This document shows positions 35,119 to 50,100 of a stretch of DNA of 64,000 nt, piece after piece. How positions within the stretch are numbered: position 1 is the first letter of the stretch; each line of letters starts with the position of its first letter. The notes beneath the pieces were generated by a model. It had not been told where the DNA came from. It saw only the letters and a list, made by a program, of their open reading frames with translations, and made no database searches. This DNA comes from Phallusia mammillata. Its lineage: Eukaryota; Chordata; Ascidiacea; Phlebobranchia; Ascidiidae. The stretch is from positions 1 through 64,000 of the forward strand of contig QLIY01000140.1 of NCBI GenBank assembly GCA_003260075.1. Direction: 5' to 3'. A program made the translations under genes and the position numbers.

Positions 35119-38100
35119 TTAAAACAATAAACTTGACCCAGAACCGGTGTCCGCATTATCTGCAAAAAACAACATTAAATTAAGATTACATGTTCATTAA
35201 ATCTTATTGAAGCAAAAATTGTATGTCGACATAAAATTATTATTTCTATGGTAAATATAGTATTATTTCTATTTTAAATGCAGATTTTTTAAATCTTTTT
35301 GAGCAGTCATATATCTGTAGCGTGCAGGGTTACGAAGAGTCCTTTATAAACATACCTTGGCATTGGAGGAATTGAACTTTCATGCAACCCTGTTTCTCCG
35401 GGACAGAAGATTCGACTTTGATTCTCCAATATCGCGCCGCAACGGGTTCCCAAAATCTGAAAAAAACCGCAAATTAAACGAATGTTACACACTATGAAAA
35501 TTATCATGCATAGCATTTCTCTTAAACCAAACGACGTTATTAAAATCAGACTCCTCTAGTGTACCCAGTATGCGAATAAAACTTAAAAATGCTGATTGTT
35601 GAGGCTATTAAGGTTGGAGTGGAGGTTTGTAATTCATTTCAATGGGCTTATATACTCACATACGTTAACATGCGGTGTTTAGTACCACCGTAAACGCATG
35701 TAACAATATTAGGGCAAAAGGTTATTTAAGATTAAATTATAAGGTCATTATTACTACAAACCCTCAACCCGACCCTAATAGCCCCAACCGCCAACATTTT
35801 CAAAAGTTTAGTACGTTTTATCAGAAGATAGCGTAGAATGCATAGATTGCGCCGTAAAAAATATTTTAAGAATTATTCAACACTTCAATACCTGCTTCTG
35901 GCGTGATTAGACAGAGGTCCATCCGGTCCTTCAAAAATCTTTTCTTCCTGGGCATTGTTCGTGATTGGCTGATAGTCACCAGCAGTGATTGCATGATGCA
36001 CCGTGAACCGGTCGACCCACGAGTAACCGCTCACACCATCGTGATGCTCGGACGAAAGAAAACCTTGGATTTTGATTCCTGATACACTGACTGCATCTGC
36101 AAAGTCGATCTACACAACAAAAGGTAATTGTTAATGCATTGTCAAAATGTATGTTTCATATCGTAATGCTTAGTAATTATAAAGTGACAGTAAAACGAAA
36201 AACTTTTTACATTTTTTAACTTGAACCTATCATATGACATAAATACCTAATATGTAGGTTGTATATCTCTACACATTGATATGAGAAAGTTTGTTAATAG
36301 TTGGTTTTACAACCTTGGTTGTATGCTACATATAGATTGACTGCTTGAAGCTTGTTTGAAAATTTGTTTTTAACCTGTAGGCTTTTAAGCTGACTGCTGC
36401 TATTTTTAAATAACTTTCAGTTTAATTTACCTGTAGCCACTGATCTGCATCGTCATTGGTCGGACACCAGGCACGTGACGCCAAAAGCTCAGCGCTGATT
36501 GGAGGATGGTCCTCGACGTAACTTGATGCAGTGAAGGTGCCAGTCATTTGGAGAGGTTCCATTTCACAAGCTAAACATCGCACAATGTTAGAAAAACATT
36601 TTTTTGCACCAACCAAGTAATAATAGAGCGGGCCAAATAATAACTTACTGAATATGAAACGAATAAAACGCTATTACAGTTTCCCTAATACTGCACTCAT
36701 ATAACATGCAATATTAAAAAAAATTGCAAAATGCGTTAACCACTAGTTAGCACACTATATACCAAATGTTTTACCTTTAGGACAATCCCATTGGTTGCAA
36801 TAACGCTTTCCCATAGAGCTTCCATCCTTACAACCCTCATCACCAATATCTCCGTTGTCGCAACCTCGGGTCCTTTGGCTCAGTCCGACGCCGCAAGACG
36901 CCGAACACGGGCCCCAGCCGGACCATGCGGACCACGTGGGGCATAGACGGATATTGCATATTTCTTTCTCGAAGGTTTCCTTACTGTCTTCGCACTCGCT
37001 AGCAGGAACCACCTCTTCAACTGCAAGTAAATCGCAAAGTTTAGAGGTCAATACATAAATCAGTGCTTGATGTTATACGATAAACTTAGATACACTAGAT
37101 CAGTGGTTCGCAACCAGTGAGGAATTTGAAAAGGGGAGGAATTTACTTTAATTTTTACATGGTGTTTGTAAATAGGCACTCAAGTTCTGAAAGTTGATAA
37201 AAGACGCAAGTTTAAATGGTCTCTGTATGGTTTAGCATGTACAATGTAGTATATCAGGAAGAAAATAGGGGGGGGGGTAAGTAAATCGCAAAGTTTAGAG
37301 GTCAATAGATAAAATAGTACCTTGATGTTATACGATAAATTTAGAAACACTAGACCAGTGGTTCGCAACCAGAGAGGAATTTGAAATTAAAGGGGAGGAA
37401 TTTACTTTAATTTTTACATGGTGTTTGTGAATAGGCACTCAAGTTCTGAAAGTTGATAAAAGACGCAAGTTTAAATGATCTCTGTATGGTTTAGCATGTA
37501 CAATGTAGTATATCAGGAAGAAAATAAAAATATTTTAAATTGTAAGGGAAGAAATTCGTCAAAAAAGGGAACCACTGCACTACACATAAACCAACAACAT
37601 TGCTAGATATAATGTATTGTTGAATCTATGACAACTTACTGTTGGAATCGAAGCAAACTTTTACTCTGATTCTTTCGCCATTTTCACCACATGTGGCGCT
37701 GCACTGCGTCCATGGTTGCCATTCGGTCCAGGTTGGACAGGCGTGTTCATTGCATTTTTCTACGCTCTCCTTAAGACCAGGGCAGCCACTTAGACCCGCT
37801 ACTCCATCTATGCATTGTCTACAACAAAAAACGCATCGGATTTAGCAAAAACGGAATTCATGTCTTCTTTCTATGTGATATTATAGAGACAATTTGTAGG
37901 TTATCTATTGAGCATTTTTAATTGGACCCCTAGCGTTAACCTGTATAAAACCTTCATTCAACTTCTACATTGTTTCGAGCTTCACAAATTAAACGGTGTT
38001 CGAGGACCACCCAATTTAAAATCATTGAAAAAAAATTATCCAAGCGAACTTTACAGATTATAAGTTAGGAACCATTGGCTTATAATCTGGACACAGACAA

Positions 38101-41100
38101 AAACGAGAAAAACTAAAGCTATAAAATTCATAAATTGGAAACGATTTCTTAACGTAAAAAGTGTTACCAACTTATCCATTCTGCTTGATGCTCAAATAAA
38201 ACTATCCAATTAATAACAAAACAACATTTATTTATTTATTTACCGGTCTCTGCTCTTTACGCCGACGCCACATGAGGAACTGCACGGTGACCATTCGGAC
38301 CACAGTGACCACCGACCCACTGGACATGATTCGACGGCACAATCTGAAACGTCGTTCACGGTTCCGGGACATCCCCCTTCACCTGGAATTCCATTCAAAC
38401 AAACTCGACGCCTGAAAACAATCACAATTTGATTTTTAAAGAATCATTTACTAAATGTACGTTGATTTTTTTAAGTGCCTACCTTTCCATTTCTCCCCCG
38501 CCGCAAGTTTTAGTGCAAGTTCCGAATTGACCCCATTCTGACCAAAGACCGACATCGGGACAAATTTGCCAGTTGCACGGCATAGTTTGCTCCGAAAATC
38601 CGGGGCATTCACCGTCGTCTCCTGTTCCTTTACAAAAATAGGTTGTTAAATGTAATTTGTGTTTTACGTTATACTTTATTTCCAAGTAGCTGCATAAATG
38701 ATTTGCAATGAAAATTCAGTGAAAGTAAATTTATATCACTTTGGTTCAACAAATAACGAATTAAAGCTAGTTAACGAAACACAACTTACCGCCAAGACAA
38801 GTCCTGTTTCTGGTGGCCACACCTCCGCCACAAGAGGCGCTACACTCGGTATAAGGGCTCCACTGGGACCATTGAATGCATGAAACATCGGAAGAGCAAT
38901 CTTCAGTGTCCATCTCATCACCTTTACATCCTCCCTTAACGCTGCATCCCCGAAATCTTTGCCTGGTTCCGCCTTCTCCGCATGTTACACTACAATCCGA
39001 CCAAGTCTCCCAGCTACTCCACTGTGTTAAATATTACGAACCAAAGTTTAGTTCAGTGTTTCCAAAACTTGTTTTTGTACTGCCGTCCTTCAACAGCGTG
39101 TAAAATTTCAAAACGCCTAAACCAGGGGTCGGCAACCTTTTTGGTGACGCGTGCCTATTTACTCGTTATTTCCATGTGTTAATGACCTCGCGTGCCAACG
39201 TTTTTCTAAATAATTGTGGTTCGTGCCAGCAGATATCTATAATTAAAAGAAAGCAAGAAGAGTGTTTTGTGCATGTATGGCTGAATTTTAAGACAATGAC
39301 ACGCTAAGTACTATAAAAAATCTCATTTTAGAAGTAGTCAAACTGCCTTTATTGGTCGTATAAGGAGCGTTTTAATTTCCCAATTTTTTTCTGTCACTCC
39401 ACTATTGGCCATTTATTGTTATAAAACTAAACGATATAAGTTTAGTTGTTACAACATTGACTGATTTCACTGTATATTTGTGGTGTTTAAATGTCAAATA
39501 TGTACCTCTGGACAAGTTTGATTGTTACAGCTGATTTCTTCGGTTGCGTTACCCGAACACGTCACGTTCTCCTTGCCTGGGTAACAATCACGTGACCTCG
39601 TTGAGACGCCACCGCCACAAGAGGCGCTACAATCAGTCCAATTCGACCAGTTGCTCCAGCCTAAAACACAAAACAACAATCAATTAGCGGCGATGGCATG
39701 GGTAGTGGCCAAAACGTTTGGAAATTAGAGCGTGTCGATTTTTGACGGCTATATATGTTAGCATATTTATTAGAAAGGCACATTAGAGATTTAGCAGAGT
39801 CTACTTCGAGAAAACCTCACTTTAAACGTATTTACAAAACAATTTACATACGTAAAAAGTTATTTTACCTGGACATGTTGCGTTGATGAAACAACCTTCC
39901 TGTTCCATGGGCGACCCTTCACAGTCGTCATCACGTCCTGAAGGACAGAACCTTTCTCGGGACCTGTAACCTTGTCCGCAAGTGACTGAACACGGAGTCC
40001 AATCTCTCCAAGTGGTCCAAGTTCCACAATCCTATAAATGAACATTAAAAGTTTAAAAAAACACATCTTTAGTTGTACACAATATTCAGTTCATCCTCCG
40101 TTATCAAATAACACTTGTACAATAAAAAGGATATACTTTTTTTGACAAATCCTATCCCTTACGTTTGTGTTGCATTCTCGCTCTTCGACATTTCCATCAC
40201 CAGTCTGATTATCACATTTGCCAACAATTTCACAGCTCAGCGTTCGTTTTTGTTTCCCTCCACCACATCTGTTGGTACAGTCCGACCAATCGCTCCAAAC
40301 CAGTTCTACAGCAAGTGTTGGTTAATGTTTCATTGGTAAAATGGCTGCCTTATATCTTGTTCAAGGAGTGGCAACTAGCATTAACATACAATCGATAAAA
40401 GTAAGGTATTACCATTAAACATGTATAACCAATAAAAAATGCATTATAACCATATTGATTCTAATTGAATAAGACGGAAACTGACGATGCCTTCTAAATA
40501 GGCGAAATTAATATTTGTTTCATGAATAAGTACACTGACGCTTATCGTCTGCCACTCTGCCGCTCTTTTTAAGTATATTTTGTATATTTAGTGTGGAGAC
40601 AGACCCGTCGGTCACCACCCTGTTACACAGGTTGATTCCTGTAGTCTGTTATGACATTGCACTTATAGCCATATAGCTTTAACCATTATGAGAAGGCCTG
40701 GAAAATCAGTCATAAGACTTTTGGGCATCTGTCTTTAAATGGGTTTAACTACATGGTGTATAACTTACTTGGTGTACAATGTCCACATGAAAACGCACAC
40801 TGGAATTTCATTTGTTCGCGATAACGTACGCTTGTACATCTGGTGGTAGAATTCTGTAACCATCTGCTACACAGCGGTGAGATATCCTTACAACCTTCTA
40901 AAAAAACAACAACAAGTATTTACATTTGCTATCATTCATAACGTGGTAAAGGCTAGATTCAATTTAATTATTAAAAAGTACCTGTTTCTATTGGATTTAG
41001 CCTTGCATCACACGAATCCTTTCCACAAGCCCCAGTGTCCACTAGGGGTCCTTCGCACTCCCCTGTCACGCATGAGCGCGTCCTGGTTCGTTCCCCAACA

Positions 41101-44100
41101 CCACAGGTCTTACTGCATTCAGTCCAGCTCCCCCATTTTTCAAATACTCCACCTAAAAAAATAATTAAAGTTGTTTAAATTGGCATGTAAGGGTGCAGGC
41201 GTGTATATGTTCATATACGAAAAACTGAACACATACGAAAAACTGAAGATTTGATTTCAAAGTATAACAAGGTTGCCAAATCCTTATCAAAATGATAGCT
41301 GAGCTGTTTATGAAGCAGTTTAATAAACAATATTTCAAACAAAGAAGAACTGTTGACTCACTATTTTGTGTCGTTGCAATTTTGGGTGTCGTGGCAACAG
41401 TTGTAGGGGCAGCGTCGGTGGGTTTTCGATCCGGAGCAAGAGTGGTCTGACCGCATGTTTGGCAAGTGATAGGGCACATGGTCGGAATGTAGTTGTTCGC
41501 CGTTTTCCGAGTACAGAGTGCACTGTAGTCTGGACAATCAGGGAGGTAGTCGCGACATTTCTTGAAATCAGCTGCAAAAGCAAGGAATTTAAGTTAACGA
41601 TGTTAAAAAACGTATCGTCCAAAAACATTTAAGAGCCCAAAGTAACTCGGGTCGGGGTTTTCGGGGGGTAAGTTTAAACCAAAGGGTCAATTTTTACAGT
41701 GATCATATGAACAGTTTGAATCAGATTCCTGAAAACAGTAAAAAAAACAAATCTCTACCTGGTCTGTTCGATTGTCCGTTGCTGGACGTGCCCTCCTTGT
41801 CTACAGCAGTGCATTTGCCACAAGTTAAAGGACATGCTGTTTCAATATTCGGCAACGCACACATGTTCTTGAGTCTGTCGCACATAGCGGTGTTGCTGTC
41901 TTTGCATTCTGTAGAAAAAAATTAACTGGGTAATTCCTCTGGCGTAGTTGGAAAATTTGCAACCAGTTTGGATGAAATTAAAACATGTATCTTACCTGGA
42001 GTTGGAACGACGCTTTTTCTGGCGGATTCAATCCTTGGGCAATAATTGCAAGATTTTGCGCACATGAAACGAACGTTGCGAGTGGATCTGCACTGATTTA
42101 AACGGGAGAAAATTTCGCAAGTGGTGGAAGAATCCATACATGGAGCATCTGCAAAAAACAACTATGACGTCACCAAAAATCCTTACGCCATGCAAGGCAA
42201 TTGCAAACACTATTTGCATAAAAGTTTTATATATTTGAAAATAAATATATTTGAAAGCTGTGCCAGAAAAACACATAAAAAATTTGCTTAATTTAAACCA
42301 CTTAGAAAACAGTTTCCTTACCTGGATCGAGTACAGCTGTTGGTGAACGGCAGACTTGGCATGTTTTGCGACAAACACTTTCGATTACTTCATAACGGCA
42401 ATGACCGGCATTGAAGTATTCCTGACAATCTGATCTTTCGTCCATACACACATCAGAGTCTGTGGTCACACCAGAGGTTGGGGGTGTGGGAACTAAACGA
42501 AATTATTAAGAGGATGGTTGAAGTTGATTTACTGATCTACGCTTACTTAAAAAAAACATTGTAAGTCAAGAAATTTTTCATTTTATTTTTTAAGGTTGTG
42601 GTTTTCGGGACAAATTTATTTACCGCTTACCAGAAAAGTTTGTAAGTTAAGAAACTTTTCTTCATTGTTTATGGCTGTAATTTTCAGGAAAATTGTTTTA
42701 CTGTTTACCAAAACAGTTTAATTCAATATTCCTTTATTTTTTTAAGGCTGTAAATGTCGGCTGTATCTTTCTTCATCGTTTACCAGAACAGCTTTAAAGT
42801 ACACAAACAAAAACTTACCAATTGTTGTTCCACCACTTTCGCCGTTCGAGCAAAGACCACAGGTCACAGCGCATGTCCTTTTAAACTCGGTTTGGGAACA
42901 CATTCCAATGCTAGCCAGCGTTTTACAAGTCCCAGTAATTGTATCACGGCACTCGAAGTCAGTGCAGGCTTTACACGACCGTTGACACTGTTGCGAAACT
43001 AAGGGATTGTCGCATTTGCTAAGCAGAGCAGCACAAGTGGCCTGGTCGTATTTGTCCTTGCACTCCGGCACTGTCGCATCGGCCTGTCGCTTGTCGCACT
43101 GGCGACATGATTTGCGACACAAGAAGGTGTAGAACATCTTCTGACATTGACCTTGCTCGGCGAAAACCGGACAACTGCTGTGTTGGTCGGCGCAAGTTTC
43201 TGGAACAAAATTGTCAGAGTCAATACCTATTTAGATTTTTGGTTCTTAGTTGCATTAGGGCTGGGAAGAGTTAACAAAAAAAGACGAAGCGATTTGTTGC
43301 AGTGGCAAAGATACAAGTTTGGCAGAATCTGGTAACAAAAGGTTAGATGGGTTTATTAACGTTAACGACTTATCAAAGAAGAACACGTAAAACAGGTGCC
43401 CGTCTAAAATTAGTGTCAATCTATCCACTTAAAATTATAATGCAGGCCTATTGCATACTGTAAACCAGCAAGACTTTGTATATTTAAACAAAATTTAACT
43501 GTTATTACAATTATAACAACAATATTTTACCTTCTTTCGGGGCAACCGTTGGAGCGACTGTAGCCTTCAGGCATGTTCCACAAGTCTTAGCACACGATTC
43601 CAGTAGCATAGGGTTTGTGCAGTTGATAATTTGCACCAACTTCGGACAGCTGCCGAGTTTATCTTCGCACATGGAAGTTTCCGGTACATTGCTTTTGATC
43701 ACCTGAATCGCCTTGTTGCACGCTTGACAGGACAGTGGGCACTCATCTGTGACGATTTTCATCGAGCATTGACCGGCTTGTGCAAGACCAGGGCATAGCG
43801 TGTTTTTGTCAACGCATGGTTCTGAGAATTTATGTCAAACATTTAGGTTTAGGTTTATATAAACAAATATAGATATTTGCTTCAGATTTGCAAAGCAATG
43901 TCTTTGCTTGAAAAGTATTTCAAAAATCAACAGCAGTTGCAAAGGCCTTAATCAGGTAGTAAAATAGAAACATCAAAATGAAAGGCTGCTGTCGTGGGTT
44001 CGAATCCCACTCGTAGGCTATTTTTCTGGTCTACGCCTTGGCATATAGAAATGCTTGGTGACCGGCTGATTCGTCATAACGACTTCTATAGGCGTGGCGT

Positions 44101-47100
44101 ACTTTAATTTAAATATTGGTGTGTGACCGTGATTGCTGGTTTCTATAAACGATTCTTGATCCCAGTTTTGAATTTATGTTCATCACAAAGATTAAACTAT
44201 TTACCAACCTGGACACAGTCCGCAAGTTTTTGGGCAGGTTTTGCGAACAACGCTGTTGTTGGCACAGTTGACAGCCAAATTCACACACAACGAATTTTGG
44301 TCAACGCATTCTCCCGATGTTGGGTTGGTTTCGACAACGGCGACACTTTTGGTGCATTTCTTGCAAGACAGGGGACAAATCGCTTGGACCCTAGGGTCTG
44401 TACATTTTCCCATCGTAGCTGCTGTTTGGCAGTTTACGTTAGTGTCCACACACTGGCCTGAACCTAAAAGAAAGAAAATGGTCCAATTTTGTTTGCTCAG
44501 AAACATACCAACAAAAGATACGGATAGTTTGCTCTACAAAGAAGGTATAGGAAAAGGAAAGGAGACAAAATTTAAAAATTATCAAATTTCTAGTACATAA
44601 ACATAATAACCATTTTACAAATGGATACTAAAGATACACCCCATCCCGCCCCCAAAAAATCATCATAAAAATAGGTTCAAATAGTTTTTGTAGTTTTTGT
44701 TTCTTTTTTGCACTCTAATTGCTGTAACAAATAAAATTGTTTTTGATCTTAAGTGAACTTACCGGTATTTTCTTCGACAATTGGACATTTTTCACACGAT
44801 CGTGGACAAGCTGCTTCCACAGCAAAGTCGGTACATCTACCTGCTGTTCTAAGGTCAGCACAGTCTGTTCTTGTGTCATAACATGGCCCTGTATGAAAAT
44901 ACAAGGTGGTGGAATCGTCGCCAAAAAAAACATAACAAGTAAATGAACTTATGTTGCACTAATACAGTTTATAGTTGTGCACACGGTCAAAATCTACAAA
45001 AATTGTACCTGTTATTGGTTGTACTGTGCACAATTTGCAAGATCGTCGGCATAAAAACTTCCACATTGTTTCTGTACATTTGCCTGTTTGAGACAGAACG
45101 CTGCATGCCGAGGACTGGTCAGTGCAAGCTAAAAAATAAAATTTCGTCAAAGCCAGCCCCAAAATCGGAAACCATTACAATGACAGTTTATTATTCAAAT
45201 ATAAACCTACTTGGGCACTGAAATGTGTTACACGGGGCTGTTTCGTCGGTGGGTCCCTGACAGGTGACACTTTGGCAAGTCCTGTTTCGGCTCATTACTC
45301 CTCCACCACAAGTTGCATTGCACGGTGACCAAGTGTTCCACACGTTCCACACAGAATCTATAGCAAAACAAATTAACTAAATTCATACCCAAGTAATTTA
45401 TGCCTAATACTAAATGGGATGGAATTTTGCGCACCATTTCAAACACATATTACACAACAGGACTGTTTTTTTACCTGAACAGAGGCCACATGATTGAGGG
45501 CAGTTTTGTTTCATGTAAGTTGTGTAAGTGTTGCTACAAAATCCACGGCTTGACCAATTGCCGCACAGCTCGTTAGTATCTTGGCATGTGGAGTTACCTT
45601 TAAAATAACATGGATTGTTTCACAACAAAAACCGAAGGTCGAAAGAGGGGATAAAACACACATGGACGTACCTGCTGTGGTGGTTGTGTTGGATTGGGTT
45701 TCGTTCGTATTGTTATCGGTGCTGTTTGCTGTTGCACTCTCATCTACACAAACTCCACACGTCTTGGCGCACAAACCCTGGACTAATGTAGTGTAGCACG
45801 CATCTGTAATGTACAAAACGGCGTCAATGATCAAATCTTTTAAACTCCTCTTTTTATGTGCCATTTAAGGGCGTTTAACAGACAGTTTGTTTGTTAATGA
45901 ACAACCTTATGACTTACTTTTAGCTTTGTACTGTTGACATGCTCTTGTGGTCATTCCATCAAAACAACGGTTAGATTGTGGGCAAGCTTCAATGTTACAC
46001 GACCTTGTTTCGGTTTGTGGTTGACTACAGTTGCCTAAGAATCAAAGAGACGGTTTTTATTATCCAACACCGACCCTAACAATTGTGGGTGCATGTAAAA
46101 CGTAAATGTACCTTCGTTGCAGATTTCAGTTCTTCTTTCTAATCCGCCTCCGCAACTCACTGAGCAAACACTCCATTCGGACCAGCTTTTCTTATCTAGT
46201 AAATGTATTAGGATCAAATATCAATCATGTGCTTTGTTTAGAAATGCTTGGGGCAAAATGCAAGTGCGCAATATGCTTTAAAATCTGCCAAACGGCAAAC
46301 AAAATGTAAAAGTTTGCAGCGTGTAGTAGAAGTGCATTCCACTTAGTTGGTAAGAATGTTAACAACTTTCCATTTCCATTTATTAAATGTAAAAGTAAGT
46401 TAGTCTTACTGCACAAGTCGCAGGATTTTCGGCAGCTGTCTTGCATGTACGCCATCATCTCAGGGTAGATGGTTGAATTGCAGAGTCCGTACTGGGACCA
46501 CTCCCCACATTTCTCGTTCGTATCCACACATTCAACAGCAGCTGCAATCAAAAAGCAATTACCATGAGTTACAAACTACCACATTACCCGCTGTTACAAC
46601 GTTTGTATTTAGGCCTATATAGTATTGTGGCAATTGTACACACCAGTAGTTGGTTCGGGTGTGCTGGTCACGTTGGTCGGAGTTGGTGCCACACAGAATC
46701 CACAAGTTTTTCTACAAGTAACTTGTAAGTACTGGATTGCCTCCTCGTTTTCGCATTGATCCAACAAAGCGATGCAGTTTGGAAACGTGTCTTCGCAAAT
46801 TTCAACGTCACCAACTATCAAAATCAAGGTATTGGTATTCGGTGAAATGTTTTGACTTAAGATGCAACTGGTGTCTGACTTACCGGTGGATGACGCAGGC
46901 GAGGTTGTGACGTCATCGCATTCCCCACAGGTCCTGGGACAGCTCTTTGTGACGTTGGCAACGACTCCACAGTAAACTGAGATATTTGCGCATTCCTCGT
47001 ATAAATCAATACAGGCTGTCGAAAATATATTCAAGAGTTAAATATTGCACAAAATGGCGAATTCAACAACCCCATTACACCACACACCTGGCTGGGTAGT

Positions 47101-50100
47101 TTGCTCTATGGTTGACGTCATTGCTGATGAAGCAGGAGTAGATGACGTCACTGTTGATGATGCAGGAATAGATGACGTCATAGCGACACTCGTAGATGGC
47201 GACAGTGTTGTGCTGCTGACAGAACTTGTGGCTATAGTCGAAGTGGGCAAAATCGTAGAGGTTGTCTGAGGCATTGATGACGTAGTTATGACGTCGGCGG
47301 TAGACGTGGTTTGTGGCAGGGTCGTACTGGAACCTGATAACAACGCAAATTTAACACATTAAAAGACATGTGAATAAATTTAATGAAACTGCATTAAAAT
47401 TTTGGACCAAATGCTCGACTCACCACAAAGCTTGCAAGTAGCTTTGCACAAGGTTCTCATTACTGTCGACGAGCAACCACGGCTAATAAAAAATCGACAG
47501 GTGGACGTTCTGTCGGTACAAGATGGCGCTACAGGTCTACTTGATGTTGTTGGTTCAGTTGAGGTAGCTGCATTGGCAGTGGTAGCAGTTGTCTGAGATT
47601 CTGTTATCGTCGATGAAGTAGTTTCATCAGCTGTGGTACCCTGAGCTGGGGTTGTTGTTGAAACGCCAACTGTTTGCGAAACGAACAATTAATTGCCAAT
47701 AACAAAGAATTTGACTAACTCTATCAATCAAACTTGAACCGTGCGTTGTGATCGTTACATTTGTAAAAAAAATATACTTAACGGCAAGTATTTAGATGAA
47801 ATAAACTTACCGGGTGTTTCACACAGACCACACGTTGCTTTGCAAGTGTTTCTTGTAAACTGAGACGTTTTGCATGAGAAAAGTAGAAGCACACACGATC
47901 TTGCTTTATCTTGACACCCTTCATTGCCGGAAACTGTTGAACAAAACGGAAATGTATCTTACGATTTGAAAATATCTTGCCTAAAACTCATGCAATGATA
48001 TCTTACCCATAGTGGTAGAGGCAGTTGCTTGTGATGTTATGTCAACCTCAGTTGATGTTGGCTCATAAGAGTTTGTTGTCAGTTCAGCAGATAGTTGTAA
48101 AGTTGTAGACTGGACTCCAGTTGCTGAAACACCTTCATCAGTTGTGACTTCCATGGAAGATGCAGTGGTTTCAGTCGCCGTTACCTCAACTGTAGGGACA
48201 GTGGTCAATATGTTGGTTGTAGTTTCGGAAGCAGCATTCACAGTAGTTGCAGCTTGAGTCCTATCCTCAGCACTAGTTGTGGCAATGTCTGGTGAACTGG
48301 TTGATTCGATTGAGGTGAAAGCATCTTCTGGTGTAGACATCGTTCCGTAGGAAGTGGTTTCAAAAATTGTGGTTGGTTCGTTTTCAACTGTCGTATCGGC
48401 CATAGCTGATGTCTTTTCGGTTTTAGGAGTTACCGGTGAAAACGTTGGGTTAGTTGTTGTGGTTTCTTCCATTTTAACTGAGCTGGTTACTGGTATTTCT
48501 GGTTGGGTTGTTTCCAAAGGCGATGTAGTAACAAAGTCCATCGAATTGTCTTGTGTTGTTTCTGGTTGACCAGTGGTCACTTCAGAAACAGTTGTGAGTT
48601 CCATTTCAGCATCAGCAGTTGTTTCCATCAGTGTAGCAATTGTGGTCGATGCATTTTTAAGATCAGTGGCGTCAACTTCAATTTCAGCCATGGTTGATGA
48701 AGCACTTGCAGATTCAGTGGTGGTTGTATCAGTCGCAGTGGTAACCTCGTTTTCAAAAGTAGTTGTAAGCTGTGGGGGGGGGGTCCGTAGTGGTTTCAAA
48801 AATTGTGGTTGGTTCGTTTTCAACAGTCGTATCGACCATAGCTGATGTCTTTTCGGTTTCAGCAGTTTCCGGTGAAAACGTTGGGTTAGTTGCAGTGGTT
48901 TCTTCCATTCTAACTGAGCTGGTTACTGGTTTTTCTGGCTGGGTTGTTTCCAAAGGCGATGTAGTAACAATCGAATTGTCTTGTGTTGTTTCTGGTTGCC
49001 TAGTGGTCACTTCAGGAACAGTTGTGAGTTTCATTTCAGCCTCAGCAGTTGTTTCCATCGGTGAAGCAATTGTGGTCGATGCATTTTCGGAATCTGTGGC
49101 GTCAACTTCAATTTCAGCCATGGTTGATGAGGAACTTGCAGATTCAGTGGTTGTTGTATCAATTGCAGTTGTAACCTCATTTTCAAAGGTGGTTGTAACC
49201 TGTTCTGTAATCTCTTCAGTCATGGTAGAAGTTGTGATAGTGGTTGTTGCAGCTTCGGTAAAAGTTGTTTCACTTGATGTAGCCATCACTGTAGTCGACG
49301 CCACGCTGGTAGTTTCTTCTTGAGTGGTTGCTGGTTCTGTCGTAGTGGTAGTTGTTGTGGTGGTGGCTGTAGTGGTCGGACAAGGTTGGTTGGCACATGA
49401 CTTCACTTGCATGGAGGTGCATGTTTCCAGCAGACATTCTCGAGTGCGTCTCTTGTTTCCAGTGCCACATGTGTGGGAACATTCACTCCATTCTCCCCAT
49501 TCCGAGTACTTGGCCGCTGCAGAAATTTAAGACAACAGTAAAGTTTATTCTATCATAAATTGTATTGGACTAGTTTTGATTATATTCTTTTAAAAATGTA
49601 TACGTACGAGTGGTGGTTTCTATTGGTTCTTCTGTTGTTGTTGTTGTAACTGTAGTTGTAACGGGGACTGTGCTAGCTGTAGTTGTAGCAAAGATTGTCG
49701 ATGTGACTTGATCTAAATATCATGCAAAATACCTTTAAGATACCGCAACTCCATGGATACAGCGGGTAAGTCAATGAAATTCAGTTTACCTGGACAAAGA
49801 CCGCATGAACGGGGACACAACTTGGCCATAAACTTTCGGTATTTGTCCTTGTTGCAATTTCCAGATTCTTTCCAGTAAGCACAAGCATCGCGGTCGTCTC
49901 TGCATTCTTCAACTTCTTCTTCCACAACTGCAAAAAAAAAGTTATTTTCTGATTATTTTTACTCTCTCCAAGCTCTAACACTCTATCACAAATGCACACG
50001 AATATGGCAGACAGTAGATAGGCTATACTGTGGCAAAACAATGATATTTGCAACAAAGTTGTACCTTCGCACAGATAACAGCTTCTTCTACACTTGAGTG

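Noticed and set aside
39050-39430. A complete hAT element starting CAGGGGTCGGCAACC at about 39126
   Set aside because: The left terminus is clear, but I could not find a matching right end or target duplication.
48354-49323. Plus-strand Val/Ser-rich open frames
   Set aside because: Antisense shadow of the Thr-rich exon; Thr codons reversed give Val/Ser/Cys.
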